Below are positions 8,541 through 17,918 of a stretch of 64,000 nucleotides of DNA, piece by piece; positions within the stretch are counted from its first letter, which is position 1; each line of letters opens with the position of its first letter. This DNA is from Pseudomonas sp. N040 (GTDB lineage: Bacteria; Pseudomonadota; Gammaproteobacteria; Pseudomonadales; Pseudomonadaceae). The notes under the pieces were generated by a model that was given only the letters and a program-made list of their open reading frames with translations, had not been told where the DNA came from and ran no database searches. The stretch covers positions 124,001 through 188,000 of the forward strand of contig NZ_JADOBE010000003.1 of the NCBI RefSeq assembly GCF_015637705.1, written 5' to 3'. The position numbers were made by a program, and so were the translations under genes.

Positions 8541-9584
8541 ATGGATATCCTTTTCATTCTCGCCCTGGCGACCGTGTGCGTGGTGCTGGTGTTCGACTAC
8601 ACCAACGGCTTTCACGATGCGGCCAACATAGTCGCGACCATGATTGCCTCGCGGGCCATGCTGCCGGCGCAGGCGGTGCTGCTGGTGGCGGTCTTCGAAT
8701 TCCTCGGCCCGTTGCTGGGTGGCACCGCCGTGGCCAACACCATCGGCAAGTTTGTCGATCTCGACGGCCTGGAGCCGCGGCTGGCGTTGGCCATCCTGTT
8801 GTGCGGGCTGCTCGGCGCGATCAGCTGGAACCTGATTACCTGGTGGAAGGGCATACCGTCGTCCTCGTCGCATGCCCTGGTCGGTGGCCTGGCTGGCGCC
8901 GTGGTGGTTTCCACCGGCCTGGCGCACGTGGCCTGGGGCTTTGCCGAACTGGCCCACGGGCACCTGACCGGGGTGACCAAGGTATTGCTGGCGCTGCTGT
9001 TGTCGCCCTTGCTCGGCTTCTGGGTGGCCTTCCTGGTGCACAAGGTCATGGCGCGCCTGCTCGCCGGCGCGCGGCCGATCATCAACCGCGACCTGCGCCG
9101 CGCACAGTTCTTCACCGCGGCCTGGCTGGCCTTCTCGCACGGCGCCAACGATGCGCAGAAGAGCATGGGCATCCTCACTCTGGTCCTGCTGCTGGGTGGT
9201 TTCACCCATGAGTTCGCGGTGCCGTTCTGGGTGATGCTGGCCTGTTCGCTGGCCATCACCCTGGGCGTATTGACCGGTGGCTGGCGCATCGTGCGCACCC
9301 TCGGCTTTGCCATTTACAAGGTGCGCCCGCTGCACGCGATCGACTCGCAGATCACTTCGGCGGCGGTGATCTTCGGCGCATCCTTGCTCGGTGCGCCGGT
9401 GTCCACCACGCATGTGGTGGCGACCTCTATCATGGGCATCGGCTATGCCGAGCGGCCCAAGGCGGTGCGCTGGCAGAAGGCCCGGGAAATCGCCATGACC
9501 TGGATCATCACCATTCCCGGCGCGGCCGCCATGGGCGTGCTGTTCTACCTGTTGTTCCTGGCGCTCACACGAGGTTTCCAATGA
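8541..9584 (+). CDS. pit: Low-affinity inorganic phosphate transporter, PiT family
   Basis: This inner-membrane permease imports phosphate, probably as a metal-phosphate complex, by ion symport. The N-terminus carries the family signature FDYTNGFHDAANIVATM, and the internal repeat is seen at FSHGANDAQKSMGILTL. Hydrophobic segments occur throughout its 347 residues. I chose ATG 8541 because PiT similarity begins there; the site upstream of it is weak, and GTG 8532 is a possible alternative. The 3' end overlaps the DUF47 gene (ATGA), so the two are coupled. Confidence 0.92.
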   Translation: MDILFILALATVCVVLVFDYTNGFHDAANIVATMIASRAMLPAQAVLLVAVFEFLGPLLGGTAVANTIGKFVDLDGLEPRLALAILLCGLLGAISWNLITWWKGIPSSSSHALVGGLAGAVVVSTGLAHVAWGFAELAHGHLTGVTKVLLALLLSPLLGFWVAFLVHKVMARLLAGARPIINRDLRRAQFFTAAWLAFSHGANDAQKSMGILTLVLLLGGFTHEFAVPFWVMLACSLAITLGVLTGGWRIVRTLGFAIYKVRPLHAIDSQITSAAVIFGASLLGAPVSTTHVVATSIMGIGYAERPKAVRWQKAREIAMTWIITIPGAAAMGVLFYLLFLALTRGFQ

Positions 9585-10240
9585 AGTTCTTGCTGTTCAG
9601 AAATCCAGGCCACTCGCTGATTGCCCGTGTTTTCGAGCGGGTGCTGCCCAAGGCGCCGGACTTTTTCCACATGCTGTCCCGGCAAAGCCAAAAGGTGGCG
9701 GAGACCGTCGAATTGCTGGTGCTGTTCATGCAGACCAGCAGCCGGGAAGTGGAGGCGCAGATTCATGCCGACGAACACACCGCGGACGATATCAAGGTGG
9801 CCAATATCCATATCCTCAACGAGGCGTTTTCCACGCCGATCGACCGCGAGGATATCTACCGTGCCATCACCAACCTCGACGAGGTGGTCAATTACTGCAA
9901 GGACACGGTCAACGAGATGGCCGCGCTGGGCGTCAAGCCCGATCGTTTCACCCTGGAAATGGCCCAGCTGCTGCTGGTCGGCGCGGGCGCCCTGCGCGAC
10001 GGTTTTGCCAAGTTGGGCAAGAAGCATATGGCCGCGGCTTCGGATGATGCCGAGGTGGCGCGCAAGGCCGAACGGGCCATCGATCACCTGTACAAGGATG
10101 CCCTGGCGGATCTGTTCCAGGGCGACAACTACATCCAGATGTTCAAGAAGCGCGAGATCTACCGCCACCTGACCAATGCCGCCGAACGCATGGCGCACTG
10201 CGCCAGTACCCTGCATGACATCGTGGTGAAGATGGTCTAG
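9581..10240 (+). CDS. DUF47 (TIGR00153) PhoU-like phosphate transport regulator
   Basis: This 219-residue helical protein belongs to the DUF47/PhoU-like family that commonly accompanies PiT permeases and is thought to regulate them. Typical features are the N-terminal QSQKVAETVELLVLFM helix, the acidic EVEAQIHADEHTADDIK segment and the C-terminal NAAERMAHCASTLHDIVVK helix. It starts inside the pit stop codon, so its synthesis is tied to that of the permease. In several Pseudomonas genomes the regulator precedes pit; here the order is reversed. Confidence 0.9.
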   Translation: MKFLLFRNPGHSLIARVFERVLPKAPDFFHMLSRQSQKVAETVELLVLFMQTSSREVEAQIHADEHTADDIKVANIHILNEAFSTPIDREDIYRAITNLDEVVNYCKDTVNEMAALGVKPDRFTLEMAQLLLVGAGALRDGFAKLGKKHMAAASDDAEVARKAERAIDHLYKDALADLFQGDNYIQMFKKREIYRHLTNAAERMAHCASTLHDIVVKMV

Positions 10241-10327
10241 GCGCCTGGCAGGCCGATGCTTGCGCTGCGGCGCGCGGCGCCGGATCATCAGCCTGCGGGT
10301 TGTTCCGGCTCAGACAAGGATCCAGGG

Positions 10328-10858
10328 ATGCGCAGACGACAGTTGTTGGGGGTTATGGCAGGGCTGTCCGCGGCAGCCCTGGGCACGGCCTGGTGGGCGC
10401 TGCCCGGCGCGCCGGCTCCCGCGGCCCTGAGCCTGGCGGCGGCCCGACAACTGTTGCAGCAGCTGGCCGGGCAAGCCCTGCGCAGCGAGCAGGGCTGGAC
10501 GCCGGCAGAGGTCTTCAACCATTGCGCGCAAAGTGTCGATTACTCGATGGATGGTTATCCGCAACTGAAACCTGCCTGGTTCCGCCACAGCCTGGGGCCG
10601 GCGGTGTTCGATCTGTTTGCCGCCCGCGGGGCCATGCGTCATCCGCTGGCCGAGCCGATTCCGGGGGCGCCGCCCCTGGCCGAACCGGCCACTGCGGACG
10701 CGGCGCTGCAACGCCTGCAGCTGTCCCTGCAACGCTTTGCGACGTTCGGCGGCCCGTTGCAGCCGCACTTCGCCTATGGCGAGCTGAGCCATGCCGAATA
10801 TGCCCTGGCCCACGTGCTGCACCTCTACAATCATCTCGAGCTGATTCGCCCGGCCTGA
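10328..10858 (+). CDS. Tat-type signal protein with DUF1569 (DinB-like) domain
   Basis: The 176-residue product begins MRRRQLLGVMAG, a twin-arginine-like signal followed by a hydrophobic stretch, so export is likely. The body has DUF1569 features: EVFNHCAQSVDYSMDGYPQ in the first half and LSHAEYALAHVLHLYNHLE at the C-terminus, with histidines that could bind a metal as in DinB-like four-helix bundles. Start 10328 has AAGGATC upstream and puts the signal at the N-terminus; the frame is open further upstream. Function is unknown. Confidence 0.8.
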   Translation: MRRRQLLGVMAGLSAAALGTAWWALPGAPAPAALSLAAARQLLQQLAGQALRSEQGWTPAEVFNHCAQSVDYSMDGYPQLKPAWFRHSLGPAVFDLFAARGAMRHPLAEPIPGAPPLAEPATADAALQRLQLSLQRFATFGGPLQPHFAYGELSHAEYALAHVLHLYNHLELIRPA

Positions 10859-10967
10859 TCATGCAAGCCCCTTATCGCGGGTTATTCAGCTGGCTTGCCG
10901 GCATTGCTGGCACTGCTGCGCCGGCGGACACTGGCCACCTTACCCATTGAACGAGAGGAGTTCTGCA

Positions 10968-11879
10968 ATGAGCGAAGCGGTTCGGCTGGAAGGCAAGGTC
11001 GTGCTGGTCACGGGCGCGGGTGGCGGACTGGGCCGGGCCCACGCGCTGCTGTTCGCCAGCCATGGCGCGCAGGTAGTGGTCAATGACCTCGGCGGCAGCA
11101 GCCACGGCGAGGGCGCCAATGCCTCGGCGGCGGACAAGGTGGTGGCCGAGATCCGCGCCGCCGGCGGTACGGCGGTCGCCAACCACGACTCGGTAACCGA
11201 CGGCGGCAAGATCGTGCAGCACGCCCTGGACGCGTTCGGCCGCATCGACGTGGTGGTCAACAATGCCGGCATCCTGCGCGACAAGAGCTTCCACAAGATG
11301 GAGGACGCCGACTGGGAGCTGGTCTACAAGGTCCACGTCGAGGGCGCCTACAAGGTCACCCACGCGGCCTGGCCCCACCTGCGCGAGCAGAACTACGGGC
11401 GGGTGATCTTTACCTCGTCCACCTCCGGTATCTACGGCAATTTCGGCCAGTCCAACTACGGCATGGCCAAGCTCGGGCTGTACGGCCTGACCCGGACCCT
11501 GGCGCTCGAGGGCTTCAAGCACAACATCCTGGTCAACGCGATTGCCCCCACCGGTGCCACCCGCATGACCGAAGGCCTGCTGCCGCCGCAGGTGTTCGAG
11601 CAGCTCAAGCCCGAGCTGGTCAGCCCGTTGGTGGTGTTTCTCGGCAGTGACGCCTGCCAGGACACCGCCGGCCTGTTCGAGGTCGGTGGCGGCTGGATCG
11701 GCAAGGTGCGCTGGGAACGCAGTCTGGGCGCCGGGTTTGACCCGCGCGCCGGTTTCAGCCCGGACGAGGTTGCCGCGCAGTGGGCGCGGATCTGCGACTT
11801 CGAGGGCGCGGCGCACCCGAAAGACAACATGGAGGCCATGCGCGAGATGATGGCCAACCTGCAACGCTTCGCCCGCTGA
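10968..11879 (+). CDS. Short-chain dehydrogenase, multifunctional-enzyme type-2-like (3-hydroxyacyl-CoA dehydrogenase)
   Basis: This is a classical SDR of 303 residues: cofactor motif GAGGGLGRAH, NNAG, a catalytic Ser in TSSTSG and YGMAK as the Tyr-Lys pair. The N-terminal wording (VVVNDLGGSSHGEG) is that of the dehydrogenase domain of peroxisomal MFE-2/HSD17B4-type enzymes, which oxidise (R)-3-hydroxyacyl-CoA. ATG 10968 follows GAGAGGAG. An enoyl-CoA hydratase gene follows 37 bp later, so the pair probably forms a small acyl-CoA degradation operon; the actual substrate is not evident. Confidence 0.85.
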   Translation: MSEAVRLEGKVVLVTGAGGGLGRAHALLFASHGAQVVVNDLGGSSHGEGANASAADKVVAEIRAAGGTAVANHDSVTDGGKIVQHALDAFGRIDVVVNNAGILRDKSFHKMEDADWELVYKVHVEGAYKVTHAAWPHLREQNYGRVIFTSSTSGIYGNFGQSNYGMAKLGLYGLTRTLALEGFKHNILVNAIAPTGATRMTEGLLPPQVFEQLKPELVSPLVVFLGSDACQDTAGLFEVGGGWIGKVRWERSLGAGFDPRAGFSPDEVAAQWARICDFEGAAHPKDNMEAMREMMANLQRFAR

Positions 11880-11916
11880 CGGCGACCCCGCGGCGGGCCG
11901 CCTGGAGGAATGCCGG

Positions 11917-12684
11917 ATGCCGGTACGGATCGAAACCAATGCTGCGGTGACCACGATCATTGTTGATCGGCCGGCGGTGCGCAATGCCGTTGACCGGCCC
12001 ACTGCCGAAGCCCTGGCGGCGGCGCTGCGGGCCTTCGAGGCGGACGAGCAGGCGCGGGTGGCGGTACTCACGGGTGCGGCCGGGACCTTCTGTGCCGGTG
12101 CCGACCTGGCCGCGGTGGCCGAGGGCGGCGCGCGGCGCAATCGGCTGGAGATTGACGGCGACGGGCCGATGGGGCCGAGCCGGATGACCCTGAGCAAGCC
12201 GTTGGTCGCCGCCATCGAGGGCTATGCGGTGGCGGGCGGGCTGGAGCTGGCCTTGCTCGCCGATCTGCGGGTGATGGCGGCCGATGCCGTGCTCGGCGTG
12301 TTCTGCCGGCGTTTTGGCGTGCCGCTGATCGATGGCGGCACCGTGCGCCTGCCGCGGATTGTCGGCCAGGGGCGGGCGCTGGACCTGATCCTCACCGGGC
12401 GGCCGGTGCATGCCGAGGAGGCCTTGCAGATCGGCCTGGTCAACCGCGTGGTGGCTCCCGGCAGCGCACGCGCTGAGGCGGAGCAGCTGGCCGGGCAGAT
12501 CGCCGCCTTCCCGCAGCGCTGCCTGCTGGCGGACCGCGCCAGTGCCTATGCGCAGTGGGATCTGCCGTTCGGTGCGGCGCTGGCCAACGAGTTCGCAGGC
12601 GGGCTGAAGGTGCTGGAGAGTGGCGAGTCGGGTGCCGGCGCCAGTCGCTTCAAGGCCGGCGAGGGACGTCACGGCAAGTTCTAG
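11917..12684 (+). CDS. Enoyl-CoA hydratase/isomerase (crotonase) family protein
   Basis: This 255-residue crotonase-fold protein has the family oxyanion-hole segments (GTFCAGADLAAVAEG and IEGYAVAGGLELALLADLRV). A GGAGGAAT site precedes the ATG. It follows the MFE-2-like SDR on the same strand, which suggests one operon for hydration and oxidation of an acyl-CoA. Chain-length preference cannot be read from sequence. Confidence 0.9.
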   Translation: MPVRIETNAAVTTIIVDRPAVRNAVDRPTAEALAAALRAFEADEQARVAVLTGAAGTFCAGADLAAVAEGGARRNRLEIDGDGPMGPSRMTLSKPLVAAIEGYAVAGGLELALLADLRVMAADAVLGVFCRRFGVPLIDGGTVRLPRIVGQGRALDLILTGRPVHAEEALQIGLVNRVVAPGSARAEAEQLAGQIAAFPQRCLLADRASAYAQWDLPFGAALANEFAGGLKVLESGESGAGASRFKAGEGRHGKF

Positions 12685-12770
12685 CCGGTCGTCTTACCGG
12701 CACAGCAAAAGCGCGCGCCGCGGGCGGCGCTCCAGCACAAGCGGGCGCCACCCAGAGTGGTCGGGGACGG

Positions 12771-13349
12771 CTATTGCGGCTGGCTGGCTTCCTGCCAGAG
12801 CACTTCGCTGACCTGCTGGCGCCGCGCGATCAGCCGGGCGGCGACGAACAGCAGGTCGGACAGCCGGTTCAGGTAGGCCAGCAGGGTCGGGCGCAGTGGT
12901 TCCAGGCTGTTCAGCTGCTGGCAGCGGCGCTCGGCACTGCGCGCGCTGCAACGGCAGACATGCGCCTGGGCGATCAGGCGTGAACCGCCGGGCAGGATGA
13001 AGTTCTCCAGCGGGCCGAGTTCGGCGTTCCAGCGGTCAATGGCCTGTTCGAGCTGGGCGGTATGCGCGTCCTGCACGGCCTGGTAAGCCGGCATCGCCAG
13101 TTCGCCACCGAGGTCGAACAGCCGGTGCTGGCAGGGCGCCAGGACCTGTCGCAGTTCGGCGAGCCCCGGGCATGCTGGCAGCTGCAGGTCGAGCTCGGCC
13201 AGCAGCAGGCCCAACTGGCTGTTCAGGCTGTCTACCTCGCCCATGGCTTCGATGCGCGGGTGATCCTTGCTTACGCGGCGGCCATCGGCCAGGCCGGTTT
13301 CGCCCTGGTCGCCGGTGCGCGTGTAGATCTTCGACAGTCGTTGTCCCAT
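12771..13349 (-). CDS. PduO-type ATP:cob(I)alamin adenosyltransferase
   Basis: The enzyme adenosylates cob(I)alamin to make coenzyme B12. The N-terminus (KIYTRTGDQGETGLADGRRV) carries the family ATP-binding motif, followed by VDSLNSQLG and, near the C-terminus, RSAERRCQQL and YLNRLSDLLFVAAR. At 192 residues it has the normal length. It is convergent with the crotonase gene, and panE lies upstream on the same strand, 74 bp away. Confidence 0.93.
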   Translation of the reverse strand: MGQRLSKIYTRTGDQGETGLADGRRVSKDHPRIEAMGEVDSLNSQLGLLLAELDLQLPACPGLAELRQVLAPCQHRLFDLGGELAMPAYQAVQDAHTAQLEQAIDRWNAELGPLENFILPGGSRLIAQAHVCRCSARSAERRCQQLNSLEPLRPTLLAYLNRLSDLLFVAARLIARRQQVSEVLWQEASQPQ

Positions 13350-13423
13350 GGAACGGTGGCCTCCGGCGGAGTGGCATGTGGCTGCGCAGGGTACTGCATC
13401 GCTGGCGATTGTTCAGCTGCCAG

Positions 13424-14344
<921 letters not shown>

Positions 14345-15310
14345 TCAGGCCGGCAGGGGCAGGCGCGCTGCCGAGACCCGTCCGCTGTCATAGGATTCGG
14401 GCAGGATGCTTTCCGCCAGGCGCATCAGGTCCTCGACCTTCTGCGGCAGGGCTTTCTTGTCCATGCCGACCAGGGAAATGCCGGCCTTGAGGCTGACAAA
14501 ACCCTCGCTGGTTTTGAACGCCTTGAGGTTGAGTCCGTCATGCAGGCGCTTGAAGCTGCTCGGCGAGCACTCGCCGAGGTCGTCGAGCACCGTCAGCAAG
14601 GCGAAATGCTTGTCGTCCAGGCAGGCCAGGGTGTCAAGTGGACGTACCAGCTGCTGCAGCCGGCGCGCCACGCTATGCAGGATTTCATCGCGGTAGGCTG
14701 ATCCGTGCAGGTCTTGCAGTTCGGGGATTTCGCGCAGGCCGATCAGCAGGTAGCAGATAGCGCCGCCCCGCGATTCGATCTGCCGCAGGCAGGCGGAGAG
14801 GCGCTGCTGCATGTGCCGCGTGTTGCCCAGCCCGGTAACCGGTTCGACCAGGTTGCGCTGTTCCAGATTGGCGACATTGTGCCGCAGCAGGCGGTTGCCC
14901 TGCAGCAGGCGTTGCAGGGTGTTGCACAGGCGGTCGGCAGCATAGATTCGCGGCAACAGCTGCTCGTGCATGCTGGCCTTGTTGATGAAGTCATCCACGC
15001 CGTGATCGAAGGCTTCGCGCAGCGCGTTGTCACCTTCACGCCCGGTCATCAGGATCACGTATGTGTAGTGTTCGGTGGTTTCATCCAGCTGGCGGACCAT
15101 TTCGGTCAGCTCCAGGCCGTTCACTTCCGGCATCAGCCAGTCGGCCAGCAAGACACTGGCCGGGCGTTCCTCGAGCAGGGTCAGTGCCTCTTTGGCACTG
15201 CTGGCATAACGGATATCCAGATAGCCGGCATTGTTCAGCTCGCGGCCGATCACTGCGCTGGAAAACTTGGCGTCGTCCACCACCAGTATGCTCAGTTGGG
15301 AATTGGGCAT
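14345..15310 (-). CDS. Response regulator: receiver domain plus degenerate GGDEF domain
   Basis: The 321-residue protein starts with a receiver domain (phospho-acceptor D57 in LLADWLMPEVNG, conserved Thr near residue 89, Lys near 111). A coiled linker leads to a diguanylate-cyclase-like domain. The active-site motif is lost: the place of GGDEF reads LDDKHFALL, so cyclase activity is not expected, and it may instead bind a partner or act as a c-di-GMP sensor. The start at 15310 gives the normal receiver N-terminus; 17 extra residues upstream look non-coding. It is divergent from yajQ. No histidine kinase is adjacent. Confidence 0.87.
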   Translation of the reverse strand: MPNSQLSILVVDDAKFSSAVIGRELNNAGYLDIRYASSAKEALTLLEERPASVLLADWLMPEVNGLELTEMVRQLDETTEHYTYVILMTGREGDNALREAFDHGVDDFINKASMHEQLLPRIYAADRLCNTLQRLLQGNRLLRHNVANLEQRNLVEPVTGLGNTRHMQQRLSACLRQIESRGGAICYLLIGLREIPELQDLHGSAYRDEILHSVARRLQQLVRPLDTLACLDDKHFALLTVLDDLGECSPSSFKRLHDGLNLKAFKTSEGFVSLKAGISLVGMDKKALPQKVEDLMRLAESILPESYDSGRVSAARLPLPA

Positions 15311-15376
15311 TAAACGCTCACTAGGCCAGATGGTGGGTGCCACGGTACATTGCCGCAGCATTAGTTGAAGTGCAGT

Positions 15377-15382
15377 TATAAT
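15377..15382 (+). promoter_or_regulatory. Candidate sigma-70 -10 element for yajQ
   Basis: A perfect TATAAT lies 76 bp before the yajQ start, in the divergent gap between yajQ and the response-regulator gene. A well-spaced -35 is not obvious. Confidence 0.4.
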
Positions 15383-15457
15383 GAATGCGCACTATTACCG
15401 CAAGCAAGGTGCCGGCCGCCCGTAGCAACGGCCGCACCGCTTATCTGGAGGAAACCC

Positions 15458-15937
15458 ATGCCATCGTTTGACGTGGTGTCCGAACTGGACCAGCACGAAG
15501 TCACCAATGCCATCGATAACGCGCTCAAGGAGCTGGAGCGGCGTTACGACCTGCGCGGCAAATGCAGCCTGGAGAGCAAGGACAAGACCATTACCCTGAC
15601 CGCGGAGTCCGACTTTCTGCTGGAGCAGATGGTGCCGATCCTCGAGCAGGCCATGGTCAAGCGCAAGATCGATATCAAGTGCCTTGAATACAAGGATTCC
15701 TACGCTTCCGGAAAAGTGGTCAAGCAGGAAGTACAGTTGCGCGAGGGCATCGACAAGGAGCTGGCGAAGAAAATTGTCGCGCAGATCAAGGATGCCAAGC
15801 TGAAGGTGCAGGCCGCCATCCAGGGTGAACAGGTACGCATTACCGGCAAGAAGCGCGACGACCTGCAGGAAGCCATCGCCCTGCTGCGCAGCAAGGAGCT
15901 GGACATGCCGCTGCAGTTCAATAATTTCCGCGACTGA
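15458..15937 (+). CDS. yajQ: YajQ-family nucleotide-binding protein
   Basis: At 159 residues it is a full-length YajQ/DUF520 protein, with [20 protein letters not shown] at the N-terminus and a [15 protein letters not shown] segment near the C-terminus. Members bind nucleotides, and some in Pseudomonas and Xanthomonas have been reported to bind c-di-GMP. ATG 15458 follows GGAGGAAA; the frame extends upstream without good evidence. The divergent neighbour carries a degenerate GGDEF domain, so a shared second-messenger theme is possible but unproven. Confidence 0.92.
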   Translation: MPSFDVVSELDQHEVTNAIDNALKELERRYDLRGKCSLESKDKTITLTAESDFLLEQMVPILEQAMVKRKIDIKCLEYKDSYASGKVVKQEVQLREGIDKELAKKIVAQIKDAKLKVQAAIQGEQVRITGKKRDDLQEAIALLRSKELDMPLQFNNFRD

Positions 15938-15949
15938 ACGCCGCCGGCG

Positions 15950-17503
15950 CTAGACCTGGCCGGAGAAGGTTTCCGCGTTCTCGGCGACCTCTCTGGCGGG
16001 TACCTGCTCGCCGCGCCGCCACTGCCAGAGAATCAGGAACAGGGTCGGGATGCCGAGCAGTGCGGTCAGTACGAAGAACTGCTCATAACCGACCTTTTCC
16101 ACCACGGTGCCCGAGTAGCCGCCGAACAGGCGTGGCAGCAGCAGCATGATCGAGCTGAGCAGGGCGTACTGGGTCGCCGAGAATTTCAGGTTGGTCAGGC
16201 TCGACAGGTAGGCGATGAAGGCGGTGGTCGCCAGGCCCGAGCTGAAGTTGTCGCAGGAAATGGTCACCACCAGCATTTCGAGGTTGGCGCCCATGCCCGA
16301 GAGCACGGCAAACAGCAGGTTGGTGGCCGCCGAGGCCACCCCGCCGATGAACAGTATCGGCATGATGCCCAGGCGCATGATCAGCAGTCCGCCCGAAGCC
16401 GCACCGACCAGGGTCATGACCAGGCCGAACAGCTTGCTGATGCTGGCGATCTGTTCCTTGCTGAAGCCATTGTCGATGTAGAAGACGTTGGCCATCACGC
16501 CCATTACCGTATCGGACATCCGGTAGGTGGCGATCAAGCCCAGCATCAGCAATGCCTGCCAGTGGTAGCGCTGGATGAAATCGCTGATCGGCGTGAGCAC
16601 CGGGGCCAGGCTGCGCCGGCCGATGGCCGACAGGCACAACGCCGTCAGGATCGTATAGAGGATGGCGCGCAGGAACGGCCGGTCATGCTGAACCAGATAC
16701 AGCAGGCCGCTGTCTTCGTTGAACAGGCTGTACCAGTTGCTGCGGAACAGCTGGGTAAACATGGCCGGAAACGACACCAGCAGGATGATCAGCACCAGTA
16801 CCGAAGCCATCTGGTGGGTCAGGGTGAAGCCCCTGGCGGCCTGTTCGATCTGTGCCGGCACGTTGGGTTCGCGCAGCCACAGGCTGACGATGATGGCCGG
16901 CAGCATGAGGCTGGCAAACAGCAGGTAGGTACCCGACCAGGCGGCGTAGTGGTAAAGCGTCTCGGTGGAACCAAACCAGCCGGCAAAATACAGCGCGCCC
17001 GCCGTGGCCAGCAGCGCGGCAACCCGGTAGCCGGCCATGTAGCTGGCGGCCAGGGCAGCCTGGCGGCTGTCCTCGGCGATTTCCAGGCGATAGGCATCCA
17101 CGGCGATGTCCTGGGTGGCCGAGCCGAAGGCCACCAGTACGGCAAGGGCGATCAGCCAGGAGAGATGCAGTTGCGGATCGCTCATGGCCATGCCGATCAG
17201 GCCGATCGCCACCAAGGACTGCGAAAGGATCAGCCACGAACGCCGCCGTCCGAGGCGACCGAGCAGCGGCAGGCGCCATTGGTCGAGCAGGGGGGACCAG
17301 ACCCATTTGAAGGCATACACCAGGCCGATCAGGCTGGCATAGGCGATGGTTTGCAGCGATACGCCGGCCTCGCGCAGCCACACCGACAGGGTGGAAAACA
17401 CCAGCATGTACGGCAGGCCGGCGGCAAAGCCGAGCAACAGTAGTGCGATAGAGGCGGGGCTGGCGTAGGCGGCAAAAGCGTCGCGCCAAGGGCGACTGGA
17501 CAT
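15950..17503 (-). CDS. ampG: AmpG-type muropeptide permease (MFS)
   Basis: This polytopic inner-membrane protein of the AmpG branch of the major facilitator family imports anhydro-muropeptides for cell-wall recycling, linking to AmpC induction. The N-terminal part is characteristic: LLLGFAAGLPYMLVFSTLSV and FKWVWSPLLDQW, then the loop GSATQDIAVDAYR. About 12-14 hydrophobic segments are seen over 517 residues. ATG 17503 begins the family match; 29 residues upstream are probably not translated. The neighbourhood (yajQ nearby, MGMT-like upstream) agrees with the ampG locus of Pseudomonas. Confidence 0.93.
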   Translation of the reverse strand: MSSRPWRDAFAAYASPASIALLLLGFAAGLPYMLVFSTLSVWLREAGVSLQTIAYASLIGLVYAFKWVWSPLLDQWRLPLLGRLGRRRSWLILSQSLVAIGLIGMAMSDPQLHLSWLIALAVLVAFGSATQDIAVDAYRLEIAEDSRQAALAASYMAGYRVAALLATAGALYFAGWFGSTETLYHYAAWSGTYLLFASLMLPAIIVSLWLREPNVPAQIEQAARGFTLTHQMASVLVLIILLVSFPAMFTQLFRSNWYSLFNEDSGLLYLVQHDRPFLRAILYTILTALCLSAIGRRSLAPVLTPISDFIQRYHWQALLMLGLIATYRMSDTVMGVMANVFYIDNGFSKEQIASISKLFGLVMTLVGAASGGLLIMRLGIMPILFIGGVASAATNLLFAVLSGMGANLEMLVVTISCDNFSSGLATTAFIAYLSSLTNLKFSATQYALLSSIMLLLPRLFGGYSGTVVEKVGYEQFFVLTALLGIPTLFLILWQWRRGEQVPAREVAENAETFSGQV

Positions 17504-17534
17504 CGTGTTTCGACTCTGGAACAAAGCGCGCACT

Positions 17535-17918
17535 TTACACGCTGGCCGGCCTGCCGCGCCAGCCATGCCGACGCATGTCCACCCGGTCATTGGTCAGCAG
17601 GATCCCTTCGCTGCGCAGGCGCTGGCGCTGCTCCAGTCCCGACGCGCAGTCGGGGCTCAGCCCGGGGCGGCCGGAGGCAGTGATCACCCGGTGCCAGGGC
17701 AGTGCTGTGCCCTCCGGCAGTTGTGCCAGGATGCGCGCCGCCCAGCGTGCGGCCCCCGGGGCGCCGGCCATGGCGGCCAGTTGCCCGTAGCTGAGGACCT
17801 GGCCGGCGGGGATGCTGGCGAGGCACAGGTAGAGCACTTCGCGCCGCTGCTGCGCGCTTGCCTCGGTCGAGTCCGGCCGTGCATTCTCTGCGCGTCCTTT
17901 TGGAGTTGAATGGTTCAT
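17535..17918 (-). CDS. Alkyltransferase-like (ATL) protein of the MGMT family
   Basis: The 127-residue protein has the DNA-binding fold of O6-alkylguanine-DNA alkyltransferase (GQVLSYGQLAAMAG, then ARWAARILAQ with the arginine-finger region). The acceptor-cysteine motif PCHRV is changed to PWHRV (W75), the hallmark of ATL proteins, which bind O6-alkylguanine and hand the lesion to nucleotide excision repair rather than repairing it. The start codon overlaps the divergent DUF481 start by two bases (shared CATG). A later start is possible, since the first ~20 residues are low-complexity. Confidence 0.85.
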   Translation of the reverse strand: MNHSTPKGRAENARPDSTEASAQQRREVLYLCLASIPAGQVLSYGQLAAMAGAPGAARWAARILAQLPEGTALPWHRVITASGRPGLSPDCASGLEQRQRLRSEGILLTNDRVDMRRHGWRGRPASV

